A stretch of 64,000 nucleotides of DNA, from assembly GCA_036897445.1 (NCBI GenBank), contig JAYMTL010000028.1, forward strand, positions 1-64,000, in the 5' to 3' direction. This stretch comes from Pelargonium tetragonum. Lineage: Eukaryota; Streptophyta; Magnoliopsida; Geraniales; Geraniaceae. Shown piece by piece: positions 36,831 through 49,150 of this stretch (position 1 is its first letter; each line of letters starts with the position of its first letter). The translations under genes and the position numbers were made by a program. Under the pieces are notes generated by a model. It made no database searches and had not been told where the DNA came from. It worked only from the letters and a program-made list of their open reading frames with translations.

Positions 36831-39800
36831 GTTCCTAATAATGATTCGTTCATGGAAAAGATACCTTAAGGAATATTATAACAAAATATATCCAAGACTC
36901 TTGTTTCTGGGGTTTATATTCTCTGATGTAGGGCAGCTGGTCGAGCAAATCCCGCGAGTTAAATCCTGTTTCCAGGACTTCTAAGAAAAACTTTGTGGGG
37001 CCCTTCCTTATAGGACAGTCTTTACCTAATTAAATTAAAGGAATAGCTGCTCTCCGAAAATTAACCCGTCGCTGTTAAGTCCGGATATAGCTTCGCAAGA
37101 AGCTTAAGAGTTTAAAGGTTAGAGAAGAGTTTGTATGAATCAAATAAAATATCTTTCTAACAAGACTTTGCACTTTTATTGTCAGAGGTCCCTTAGGATA
37201 AGGAGAAAAAGATTTTGTGAATCCAGAGCAAGAGGAATTCCCCTCTTGTTGAGTTTGACTCTTTTTGGTTAGCTTTTTAGTACGGAAATCTCAGAAAGGA
37301 ATTAGATTGCTAGTAATTCAAAATATTGACCAGGATTTGCTCTATATTTTATAAACCCCAGTCTTAAGAATTCTTAGAGTTAGGGGCCCCTTGGATGGAA
37401 AGGAAATACCTATATAAAAAATTTGACTTATGTCTACGCGTATCTAATCAAGTAATATATGAGTCCTACTTTAGTCATTTGAATCTCACAGTTTGATACC
37501 TTAATTCCTCGGTCCTTTGGAGTCTTCTCAAGGGATTAGCCGAGCTTTGGGTACTTAATATACGCGGGTCCCTATTTATCTTTCTGAATCGTAAATATCT
37601 ACTTTCATTTTAATTGTTACATAGAAAGAGAGACTTTTCACTTGTTGCTTTTGCTCTCAATAATAAAAAAGGAACCTCTTAATTAACTAAACACTGAGGG
37701 AAAAATAGACAATAACGCAAAAGTTAGAATTTTTTTGTAATGTAAATGTAAAGGTAATAGAATTCTAATATTATATATATATAAAGGGCTACTGGAGAGC
37801 CCCCGGTACCTTAAAGCTTATCCTTTTTACTGCCCGGCACCCCCAGTTTATCACTTACACTTAGGGAGAGATTTTTTTTACAATATAGCTTTTTTGAAAC
37901 CCATAGGTATTGTCTTTTTTAAGGCCCCTGGCCAAACTAAGGAATTTGGACAACAAGTAAGTTAGTGTACACCCATTGTATTCTGTTTTGCTCATCCATC
38001 AAACAATAAGAAGACTAATTTCATTGAAGCAGTAAGTCTGCAGACAAGAAACCTCTCTTTTTGATCCAGGTATTCCTAGGAGAGCTTGAGATCATTGAGC
38101 GTGGGCAAAGAGCATATCATTAATTAAATTAAGTAGGGAAATATCAGAGCCTTAAGATTAAGTATTAGGATCCACTTATGCGGGGCGCATCACTTAATTA
38201 AAAAGGATCCCTTTGATACAACAAAGACCCCCCCGATTCTTTTTCTTTACTCTTAAAGAAATAATTAATAAAGAAGAACATATAAAAGGAATTCCTTAGG
38301 TGCAAACTCGTGAATAAGAGTCTTAAAATTAGAGAATTAGAAAGTCCCCTTATTCGCAGTCCGCTCTGAAGTGCTCCTTTTATAACCTAGAAAAGCTAGT
38401 GTTCCCTTGATAAGGTATGATACAACCTCTTGCTCCTTCTTTCTATGCCCCTTTGCCAAGGGGGTTACCGCGAGTGACTAGGAGTAGGACGCGGGTTCAA
38501 AGCATATTGTACTCGGAAAAAGACTAAGGTCCGATTAAATATTCGCTGCTAATGACCGGGATCCTTGTCATAAAAAAATCTTAGTACAAATACAAAGTAA
38601 GGAATTCACTAAATTATGTTTACTACTCTCCATAAGGGAAGCGGTAAGGGGAGACTTAGTTTTTTCTTCTTAACTTAATAGGGTTCCGTTAACCATTGTT
38701 TTTTAGAAAAAGGAAAGGTTAAAAATTGACCGAAGCAAGGAATTCTATAATAGAATAAAATGACCTGCTTTCTTTATAGTATCCGGGACTGGGGGAATAG
38801 GAAATCCCAATCTAACCAATAGCTGTACACTATAACAACAAGAGTCATTCCTTACGTTTCATATAGCTACAACAAGGAAAATTTGACTTTGTCTTTCGAT
38901 AAGTATAAAGAAATTCCCTACAAAAGTTGGACCCAATTTTATATAAACTTTAAGAGTTTGAATATTCAACATAACTGTAAAAATAACATAAGACATAAGG
39001 AAAGTATCGAATTCTAAACTTACCGGATCGAAAAGAAGGCTTTGGCAAAGCGCTTAATGCCCCTTTTAATTCTATATTTAGTAGGACCCCCTAATTACAA
39101 ACATTTCCAATAAAAACTTTCCTAGGAAACCAAGTCGCTTAGAAAGCCCAAGTACAAGCAGTATCCTTTATTAGGAATCTACCCCCTATCGAAGCACTCT
39201 CTCCTACTGTTAAACTCTCTGTTTATTAAAGCACGCTTACCTCCTTTACTATTAGGGAAAAATCAAACTATTTTACACTAACTTATCTTATATATTAGAA
39301 TACTTATGAAACCCAATCCTATAAGAAGAATCTTATTATTTTATATTCTCAGACCCAGAAGAAATAACCCTAACTTATACTTACTCTTGAAAAGAATACT
39401 AAAAAAGAAGAAATATCCCGGAAATACTAACTCATCCAAGCGCGTTTTTGACCTAAAATTCAAATTATCGAAAAAGACGCATAGAATAAAAAACCACACT
39501 AAATTGAAAAGGAGTGCTTAAAAAAGGGTACTTAAACAAGGATAGGACGAGAACTTTACAGATACATAGAAGCTCCTCAATATATAGGAATATATAGCTC
39601 TCATCTAGAAAACTTAGGATACAGAATTACTATTTCCTGATTTAAAAAGAGCTTAGGGCAGGCGATTTCCTTTTAGGTGGGCCATCCCTAAGAACCCCTT
39701 TCTGTTTGAGTTGTCTAACTGATGTGTTTGGAATCTCTTTTTTTACACCACCCTTTTTGGCTGTTAGTACCTCTTTAAAGTTAAAGCGTTTAAAACCTAG

Positions 39801-40920
39801 AAGGGAGCCCAATTCCTTATAATCCCGGATTTCCACTTAAAATCCTAGTAAACAAAGACTATCCTAAAAAAAAATGAAGTGCCCTTTAACGAGAATTCTG
39901 GATCTCACTTAGTTTTAAAGTTGATATACTTTAAATCTAAAAAATTTGTATGCTGTAGAAAAGCGGGGGTCCTGAGGTCTTATTACCAGGAGAATCAGTC
40001 TCTGCAACTTTGCTTTGAAGAAAAAGTAGGCTTTTGTAGTTAACTGTATTCCCAAACTCCAGGAACTGCACAGAAAATTTGTAAGTTCTACCCCGATTAA
40101 GCCTGATCTATCATTTTTTATGTACTTACCCCGGGCGTCTTCTAATCTTTTCTCTTTTCTAGGAGTCCCCATAATTTCAAAAAGATAAGGGGGAATTCCT
40201 TTTTCTACCTCGAGCTTTTATTCAACATGGGCCCTCTGTTTAGGGATCTCCTCTTACCCGGTACCCGACTCCTTATAACTTCGTTGAGCACTAAAACTCT
40301 GGAAAAAGAAAAGTAAGTATACTGTATTGCCAAGGGCCCTTAAGAGCCTATTCCTTTTGTAAGTATACCGTTTACTGGATATAAAAGATCTAATAGCGAG
40401 GAAAATCCATTATTTAAAAAAAGAAAGGGTGTAAGTCTATTTTTATTACTCTTTTATTACTCTGGGAATTAAGAAATAAATATAAAAGGGGACAAGGGCT
40501 AATTTTACGGAGTCTCTAAATTGCTGGACTTTACTTTATTTATCAGATACTGCAAAACTTTGGAAATTTCCTTACTTAAATGAAAAAGGCAACTCTAGTT
40601 GAGTAGCGCATTCCTTGGCAAATTACCTTCGAGAGTCCGTCCTAAAACCTATACTGGGTTTCTCTTTTATTCTTTTATTATTTTAGGAAGTTATAGTAGA
40701 TAAAAGTAATAGGTATATTTAAGGTATATCCCTCTTATTCTTTATTTTTATCTTTAAGAGGAGAGAAACCTTATAGGTTTTAGAAGGAGTCGTTATTGAT
40801 AGCGACAGAAGGCTTTCGAATCGAAGGGGATTAAGGCGGGTAGTAATTATAAAGAAACTTACTTACATATAGACAAAAACTTCTTATTGATCATGACTTC
40901 CTTGTTATTCTATATCTGGA
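36831..40920. other. Non-coding region
   Basis: No gene is seen. About 38880-39540 is C-over-G and A-rich on the plus strand. It holds a lysine-rich 71-codon frame (39306-39521) whose composition simply mirrors the A-rich DNA. Palindromes such as AGGGGCCCCT (37382-37391) are present. Confidence 0.6.
39039..39053 (+). repeat. Short hairpin word, copy 2
   Basis: Identical to 22488-22502 over 15 bases; flanks differ. A match of this length could be chance, but the palindromic core fits the pattern seen elsewhere in the window. Confidence 0.5.
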
Positions 40921-41108
40921 TACCTAACTTCTTGTAGACCTTTCTTGTGAGGTATACTACTATGGTTCTTATCTCTATTACCTCTCCTTCTTGGGGTTCT
41001 TGTATTCTATTCTATAGGAGTGATTTTTAATATTAAGTATTTTAGATAGTAATAGTATACTTAAGACAGTCTTGTAGTATGTATTAAGGTAAGGGAGAAT
41101 GCCTCCAG
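40921..41108 (+). repeat. Degenerate ~200-bp dispersed repeat, copy B
   Basis: Second copy of the unit at 5301-5513, same orientation, about 35.6 kb away. The order and approximate spacing of four landmarks are kept (left CTTCTTGTAG, TATAGGA, AGTATTTTAG, right GTAAGGG to CTCCAG). The terminal GGAG/CTCC stem has a five-base loop here. Looser relatives may lie at about 6100-6390 (plus) and 9040-9480 (minus), but those could not be aligned by hand with confidence. Confidence 0.5.
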
Positions 41109-44100
41109 CTTATGCTCTTATCAGTAAGGGGGAAGAACCCTTAGGGGGGTCGAGAATAGTTCCATGTTACCGACCTCGGGATACCAGAGGGGTTGATGCT
41201 AGATAGCTTAAAGAATATCCTGATTACACACTATAAGACCTACAACAGGAAAAAGTTCGCTTGACTTCATTTACTGGAAATTCTTTTTTTTTAGCTTCCG
41301 TTATTTAGACTCCCAAGTGTCCTTAAAGCAAAAACTCGAGAATAATAAGGATTCTTATAACTAAATACCTGCAAACAAAAGGACCCCTGGATACAAAAAT
41401 GTATGCGCATTTCCGCCCCTAAAACTGTACCCGGGTAATCTTAGTTTGAAGCTTCTAGAACCTATATTTCCTATGTTTATTCGGTTTGACTTTCCTTTAT
41501 TAGACCTTTTTATTTATAGAAATTAACTAAAGGCAGCCTCTGCGAATATTTTAGTATAAAAAAGGGATACAGGTTTAATAGAAAGGGGCTAAAGTTACTG
41601 TCTAGAATCTCTTTTTATCATCCTTTACAGGATGCCTGTGTTTCTATACCTCTTTAATTTAACGTCAATTTTTTTATATAATTTTGGAGTTGCTTTTATA
41701 GAGAATTTTCTGCCTTATCCCTATTCCATACGGCTTACCACAAGTGGACCTTTACTTCGTTATAACTAGACCTGAAATAGGAACACAAAACCGACTTCCC
41801 CTTTGTTACCCTTTTATTAGCGCTCTCTAATTAGAAAAAACAACTTGTCCCTCCCAAGCTGCCCAAAAAAGGAGAGTAACTACACCGACAAAAGCCCTAA
41901 ATCCATAGGTTCGAGTTCGGCTATTTTGGTACTTTTAAGAGGGAAAAAGCCCTTTTTGCTTCCTTAGTTTTTAAACAAAATTAGGCCTCTTTTTCAAAAA
42001 GTCAAATCACTTAGATAAATAGACTTGAATTTTTCCGTTACTCTTATCTAAACTAAGTGAAAGAGTAGCTTAGAGCTCTTGTATAAATGTCTCGTTAAAA
42101 TGGGTAAATAAGACCCCAAGTTTTATTAGTTCAAATAGAAAGTGTTAGTACCTTATTTTGAATCGCAATCAGTAGAACAAATCGTTTAGATAAGGTAATT
42201 CAATATCAGTTACTCAATAAGTCTAGCCATAGTTAATTGAAATATAGATAGATGCCCTTAGAGATAATCTAACTTATTGTATTGTTACGTTGCAAGTTAT
42301 TGAAGTCCGATGACATGGGTTCAAATGGGAGTTCTCTCTAGTAGGTTAGTTAGAAAATTTTGGATCTTATAATATAAAATCTAGTTTAAAAGGAATCCTG
42401 TAGCCCTGTATAGGATATGCATTTGATTGAGATTGTTGCGTTAGAGTCTTTTGCTAGAGCTTTTATTCACCGATCGAGATACAAGGTTATAGACACTCAT
42501 AATAAAGAAAGAAAAGATTAGGCGCTTCTCTTAGGATATGGGGTAAACTAGTAAAACAGGGGTTGATAAGACATTTCTTACAAAGGTTTCCTTTTTCTTG
42601 TATTTAAGGGATCTGTAAACACAAGGAAGCCTTTACCTATGCCGAGGGAGTTACTTAAAGTTTAACATCCTAAAATAATCGCTCAGTAAGTAAGGTAGTT
42701 GCCTATTCAATCCTGCTGTTAGTTTTCTAAAGGGGAACCAGAACTCTCTGTCTTAATTCGAGCACAAAAAGGGGTTCGGATAAATGGTTGGACTCACATA
42801 TTCCATAGCTAGTGTTTTTCCTGCCAAAGCTTTGTGTTCCTGTATTTATTCCGGGTTATAGGGAATTCGTTTCTGAAGAAGAGAATTTCTTGGAAGTCTT
42901 TTCTTAAAATGTATAATTTAAGGATATAGATAAATAACTTATAGTTTATTCCTGAATTTCCGTTGTTAAATAAAAAGAGTTTTGTGTATCTATGCAATAA
43001 AATAGGTAATTTCATTAACAAAAGTTTTCTTTATATATGTCTCCTCAAATTGCTAAGGAAGGCCCTGTAAAGGAGATGCTAGTAGTGAAATATATATATA
43101 ATATAAAGAACAGCGTGTTGTACAAATACGGATTTAAGATATATAATAGAATTACAAAAACCTTGTCCGTATCTAACACTTTATTCAGAATAAGTTTTTT
43201 TACTTAACACTCTTGGGGAAAAGTTAGCAAAGAATTTCGGAGAGGGCCTTTAGAAATAAACCCTAAGATTTTTATAGTTAACATTAAAAAGGAAAGATTT
43301 AGATTTAAGAGCTTAAAAATTCAATTAATAGAAGAATGTTATTCCTAGTTATATTAATAATAAAGGCCCTGCCTGCCCCTCAAATCCCTTACCGAAGCGA
43401 GTAAAAAGAGGAATATTAGATATCAAGCTTCGGGGCGGTTTAGTAACTATTTCCAAAAGAGGGATCCTGAATTAAGGCGGGAGTAGCTCAATCGCTGTTT
43501 ATTGAAGCTATATTTTTTTTAGAGGCAAGAGCGGGGTAATTAAAAGTCTTATTAAATTTTAAAAGGGCAAAGAAAAATCGCTTTAATTAAATAGAACGCG
43601 TTTATTATAAAGTAGATGCATATATAGCGGATTCTTATATGGTTTTTAGCTGCCCAAGAATGCTAGAAAGAGTCTCCCTATTCGATTTTTAATGAAAGGG
43701 AAGTGTCCATATGTTTCTTTTTTAGCTTTCAATTTTGTACAAGTGTCTCTCAATTAGTTTTTGTGGTACATTTCTGTGGATCAAGGAAACTCTAATTAAA
43801 GTTTTTATTAAACACGTTTAATAAATCTAGGAGTATCCGGTACTAACTTTTTGAATCCTAGAGGAGCTCTTTTAGACACATAAAGAGCGTATAATTAAGA
43901 TAAAGAATATAAAGATTTTTTACTAGCTGTCTATATTTATAGGAGTTTTCCTGTTTCATTTTCTAGGGAATTTCTCTAAGGCATACTCGGAACCCTTCAA
44001 AAGGGAGCGGCGGCTTCCGGATTTAAATAATCTACTCTAAAAGTCCCGGAATCCTATATCAAAAAAGAGAAATTCCTGTAGATAACTGATTAAAAAGACT

Positions 44101-47100
44101 TTTTAGAAGTAGCAAGCATAAAAAGTTTATAGATACTGGGTTTATTCTTTAAGCTAATAGGAAATTATTTAGAAGTAAGAAAGAAAAGAAACAAAGAATA
44201 CCCTTCCTTTTGGGATTGGTAAGGCCCATTATAATTTTTCAATTTTCTATAGTATTTAACCTCTTGTGACCTATAAATAAGGGGTTATCCGTTAAACCGG
44301 GATGTACAGCTGAGTGCAAAAAGGAAATTGGGACTTCCTAATGAAGATAGAGTAAAAGCCCCTTAAAAACGACTCATAAGTAACTCGTATTTTATCTCTT
44401 ACTTAGTCAAATTTCTTTTTCACTCTTAATACACTACAAAGTGCGCGACTTTTTGCTATGCTCTTAGAATAGAAACCCCGATTCTGAAAATGCATCTGAA
44501 CTTCCTACCCTAAGACTTACTCCCAGTCAGGACAACGCAAGACGACTCTCCTTACTCTCGCTGGTAATAAAGAAATGAGAACTTAAGTGGCTTAGAACTT
44601 TATAGGATCCCTTGCAAATTAACAAAACAATTACGGACCCTACAATTTGCCTCGCAAGGAGAACCTCGAGCAAGTGAGAGATTATATATTGTAAATATTT
44701 CTAAAGAAGATGTAGAGTCTCCCTGTCCTCAGGAGGAGGACTTGCTAAATTATAAAAAATCGCTTAAAATGAATAACCAAGAAATCCTTTTAATAGATCT
44801 AAGAAAAATAAGATGTAATTTAAAAATAGGAGCTGAAAGTATCTTGCGAGGAGTTTCTTTTTATATGTTACGTAAATTGTAAGCTCAAGCTTTCTTATGT
44901 TCTTTTGTTCATATCATGATAAACTTTAGTCGAAGGGGGGGTCCTACATGGAACTACTTGTACAATTACCGCTTCGCTTATCTTAACTAGTTGAAAGAAA
45001 GATTGAAAACCCCGGGAGTGCAGTATACCATGTGGTCCTATTGTATTGACCCGCACCTGTCAGGTAAAATATTTAGATAAATTTATGCTATATTTTGCAC
45101 TTAATATGATCCCAAAACTCTATAGAATTTGTAGGAAGTCCTAATGTACCAAGGCAACCCCCTCGTAATACCCTTTTGAATTCAAAAATATCTAGTGGTA
45201 AAACCTCACAAAAAACTAAAGAAAGATTATATCTCCCCTTTTTTACTAGTTATGTAATCTTTATAAGAATATTATAAGGAAATTGATTTAGGAATCTGTA
45301 TCTTATACTTATATCTGATATTAATTCCATGGATTCTCCAGTAAGAAACTCTATAAGCTGCATAAAAGTGTAAATTGAATGTCTCCTTTACTACCTCTCT
45401 TATCTTTTTCTACATTTTAATGCCTGGAGGTATCTAATTTATAAATATATAAGGAATTAATATCGCTCTTAGTATTGAGCTAGTAACTTTTTACTATAAA
45501 ATAGAAGAGTCGTCTTAATACTAAACTTAAGGTATTCCTGGGTATAATCAAAGAAAGAGGAAATAACTCCATTTAGGAAAAGCTCCTTATACTTTCAAGT
45601 TCCCGGGGAGTGGAATATATTATCTCAGCAAGCAAAAATTCCTATCAACGTGGTTATTCGTTTCTTAAATACTTGGTTAAAACGCTAGCTATTATTCGCT
45701 TTTTATTCCTTGAAAGCAATACTAGACGGGAATCCTGAGAGATTCTAGGCCCCTTTCTTATTAATTTTAGTAAATGAATATTACTCTTATCATAATGGGT
45801 GAAAGATATACCTGATCTATTACTATTATATTACTACAAATTATCAAGGCAAGGGGGGCATACTTTTTTTAACCGAACGGGAGTTAAGGCACGGAGCAAC
45901 TTATAGGAAGGAGGTTCAAACCTATAGCAAATAATCAAGAGAAGCCAGGTTTCCGCTTCTGCGAGAAATTCGATTTATAACAAGGCAAAAAATCCTGCTA
46001 GAGGAAATCCCTTTAAATAAATATAGAAGCAGAATCCGCAATTATAAAAAAGAAAGAAGGTAAAATATTAGAATTAGAGTTATTTATATCATGAGGATAA
46101 CACCAGGTGAACGTGAGAAAGCAATTTACTAACGAAAAGCATTTCTGTCTCGTAACTTTCTATGTCATTCTGGAGTTAAACGTTTAGTTTAAAGTCTAGT
46201 AATAGAAGAGAGGCCTTTTAGTAAGTTTAGTAAGGCTTTACCTTTTGTAACAGTAAAAAATTTTAAGTTTCTAGTTCTAGTAAATAAGTATCAGGGACAC
46301 GGGAACCTCTTGAAAAACTTATTCTGCATCTGGGTTTATATTTAGGGTAATCTCAAGCAACCCCTGTGAAGTAAGTAACGTCCTTTTTGTAGCAATTTTT
46401 ACAAACCCGCGCCCACGGAGTTCTAGTTATCATTTTTTTAATCTCTGGGTCGTTTTCCTTTTGGGAGCTCAATTAAAATTAAACAAATAGGGACACCCTA
46501 CAAGAGTAGCCGCTTTTTTATAAGGGAGCTCTCAGGCCTTGCTAGATCCTTTACTCCTTGTAGAATAAAATTATAATAAGTTTACTTTGTACATAAACTT
46601 GAGTTAAAGAATTCGGAAATAAGAATTCCTACCTTCTGCGCGACCAAAAAAGATATAAAAGTGCTCGTAGAGTTGTCAAAAGTAGTCATACAAATTTCAA
46701 AATCCTAAAAAGGAAAGATTTACTTAAAGTAGAAATTACAAGAAAGCCCGGGATCCCGTAGACTTATATAGCACCCCCTTTTGTAACCAGAAGAATATCA
46801 CTTAATAGGAGCTCGAACCAAATTTTCTTTCGTCAAGGATTCCAGCATCGGAAGTTTTAATAAAAAGTTCTACCTTCGCTCTTTTTAAAAGGACTTCCCT
46901 AAAAAAGGTACTCTTAACATAACATTAGTAAACTTCGTGGACTTCGTATTGTCCATTACTTGAGTATGAGTACTTATCCAAGGTTTTTGTCTTAAACTTA
47001 AACGTGAGTAACTGAGACGGAGCCTTCTAAAATACTTAAGCTTAGGATTTTAAATAGCTAACCAGATTATCACCCATTATAAAAGGACTCTCTCTAAACA

Positions 47101-47399
47101 GCTTGCTTAACTGAGATTGCTGGATTACTTTTTCTACTTCCAACTTATATATAAGTTTGTTTTAACTGCCTTGACTAGAAAAGGTAAAGCAGCGTCCGTA
47201 AGAGCTCCTATTAAGAAAAAAGGTATAATTGTAAGGTTTAGGCACATTAAAGAGAGTAATTAGGGCTACAAATCCAGGGAATTTTACAGGTTTTAAAAGA
47301 GTAAATAAGTGTTTCTCAAGATGAAGTTGAAGTCTGCTTTGAGGGCATTTCATTTCAAGAAAGAATCCTTTATCATAATAGTTGCGTCCTTATTTTGTT
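41109..47399. other. Non-coding region
   Basis: No gene is seen apart from the short hairpin repeat at 41619-41641 listed separately. Frames are at most about 70 codons. Several T-loop look-alikes (41908, 42317, 45908) have no matching acceptor stems. Confidence 0.6.
41619..41641 (-). repeat. Hairpin repeat unit, copy 2 (inverted)
   Basis: Exact reverse complement of 22341-22363, about 19 kb away. The match ends sharply on both sides, as expected of a small inserted element rather than the edge of a long duplication. If the molecule recombines, the pair could in principle invert the intervening DNA, but 23 bases is short for homologous exchange. Confidence 0.75.
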
Positions 47400-49150
47400 T
47401 ATAGTTTTTGTCATGTAGGGCGGGGCTGTATAAGGGTTTTTTGGGAATTGCTTTCTCTTCTGTTTTTAGAATATTCTGCTGTTGAAATAGAAACTATAGA
47501 AATTAAAGAATAGAATATAGAATGGAAATCCTTTTCAGGGTGCTCTTAGAGTGTAAGGTGATTCTTTTATTATACTACTAATTACATTACCTCGTAAATA
47601 AAGATTTACTCGGTAAGATGGATTCGTGTATGTTCTATCTAAGGTTTCTAACCTCTTTTACTGATATGATAAGCAACATAGGGCAAGAGGAATTTATCTT
47701 AACAATCTAGACAAAGAATACTAAAATAAATACAACTTATAATTATTATTTTGAAGAGTAAGAGTTAATAAGTTTCTCGTACAAAGGCTCCTAAGACCTT
47801 TGGTTAAGGAATCACATGCAGAACAAAAGTGCAAGATTTTAGTAAATAAAGAATTTTTCAAGTTTTAGTGACAGTTTTTCTTTAGAAAAACCCGTTTATT
47901 CAAGGGCACATAATATTTATAGTAAATAGGGGTTCCAAAGCTTTCTTTCAGAGGTAAACAATTTTATAAGTATTAGGAGTATCTAAACAGGAGTCTCTTT
48001 TGGGGTATTCTTTGGTAGTTGTTGGAAGAGCTCCAGTATCTCTAGCGGTAGCAGTGTAGCTTTAACAAATGGGGAAGTTCATTGGCAGGCTTCTGTTTTC
48101 CTAGTATTTAAAGGGGTCAATGAATTCCTGAGCGTGCAGCTGTGGAGATTTCTATTTTGAGAATTCCTAAATTCCTATCTAATTTCTTTCCTAGAGTTAT
48201 TATATAATTTTCTAAACCGATTCTACAATTTAGAATAATACCGATCTTTTATTTTCAATTTTCCTGTTTAACGAATTGAGTACTGAAAACTAATTCTAGA
48301 TTCTAGTAGCTAAAGCTAGGAGGAGAACTGATAATTGTAGCTGGAAGTGGAGCTCTAATGGGAAACAGTCCTTTCCTTTGCTACGACGGCCTGGGTTTGG
48401 TAGTACTTTCAGAATTGTATTACTTCTTTCTTAGATAAAGGAGTGGTATTAAAGATTCTAATGGAATAGTGGAATATAATGACCAAGTCTATTTAGGATA
48501 ACGATAAGATAGAAGGTAAAGGCTTTATTGGGACTGTAGCTAAAGGAAGAGCTTTCTTCCTATTAAGTGTATTGACTAAAGGAGAGGATAACATAAACAA
48601 CTTTCTTTCCTTTTGAGAGTCCTAAGAATTTCAGATAGTTGTAGGAAGTTCTGGATGAATGTAGCATTGTTTGCAGCGGAGAAACTGATTGATAATTGTA
48701 GATATTTCTCAGAATTCTTAATCTTAGAAGGAAGTTCCTGTATTCTATTCTGAATCTTAATTCTTTAAAAGTACCTGATAATAAGTAATGTAACTTTTTT
48801 GGTAAGAAATGTCTTCTTGTCTTGAGGGAAACCAAGCCTCTATCTTACTTAGCTGTCGAAGTTAAGTAGGCGCGATGCTTGTTTACTTAAGCATTTAAAG
48901 GTTGAGAGCTATGAGTAAGAAAATGGAGTAGGTTTGAGTTTAGTACCTTATCATGAGTAGTTGGTTCAGGATTTCTTGGAGTTGTTAGTACTCGAGGTTT
49001 GTTAAGGAGTCAATTATATGCCTTACTTTTTAAGTCTTTGCTATTGAAGTTGAAAGTTGCGGCTATTAGTTGATTCTAAGAAAATGTATTCCTTGTTAAT
49101 AGGACTAGGAAAGCCAAAAACGAATAGTCTTAGCTGAGCTCTTTCTTACT
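47400..49150 (+). other. T/G-rich non-coding block with recurring motifs (block 2)
   Basis: The block has the same strand bias and vocabulary as 35400-36830: AATTGTAGC at 48333, TTGAGAATTCCTA at 48157-48169, several TGTAGC, and an internal 12-base repeat TGATAATTGTAG at 48329 and 48690. All stops are frequent in every frame; the longest open stretch is a 90-codon minus-strand frame at 48563-48835 that I take as chance. The likeness to block 1 suggests common descent or a shared mutational bias tied to transcription or replication direction. Confidence 0.4.
47579..47593 (+). repeat. Distant copy of the tRNA-flanking 15-base word
   Basis: TAATTACATTACCTC here is identical to 26371-26385, which forms most of the right arm of the inverted repeat beside the tRNA-like gene. 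Similarity stops immediately after the word. The complementary arm is not seen nearby, so this copy does not form the same hairpin. It may be a short dispersed repeat. A 15-base match between two points in 64 kb of A+T-rich DNA can also arise by chance. Confidence 0.45.

Noticed and set aside
39216-39233. CTGTTTATTAAA resembling a conserved large-subunit rRNA segment
   Set aside because: A 12-base A+T-rich match is near chance level and the neighbouring rRNA sequence is not found.
39306-39521. Lysine- and arginine-rich 71-codon frame, like a ribosomal protein
   Set aside because: The composition simply reflects the A-rich strand; no ribosomal-protein signature seen.
41880-41940. Plus-strand GGTTCGAGT with partly pairing ends (CCAAAA / TTTTGG)
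   Set aside because: No D or anticodon stem can be formed between them, so the end pairing is probably chance.
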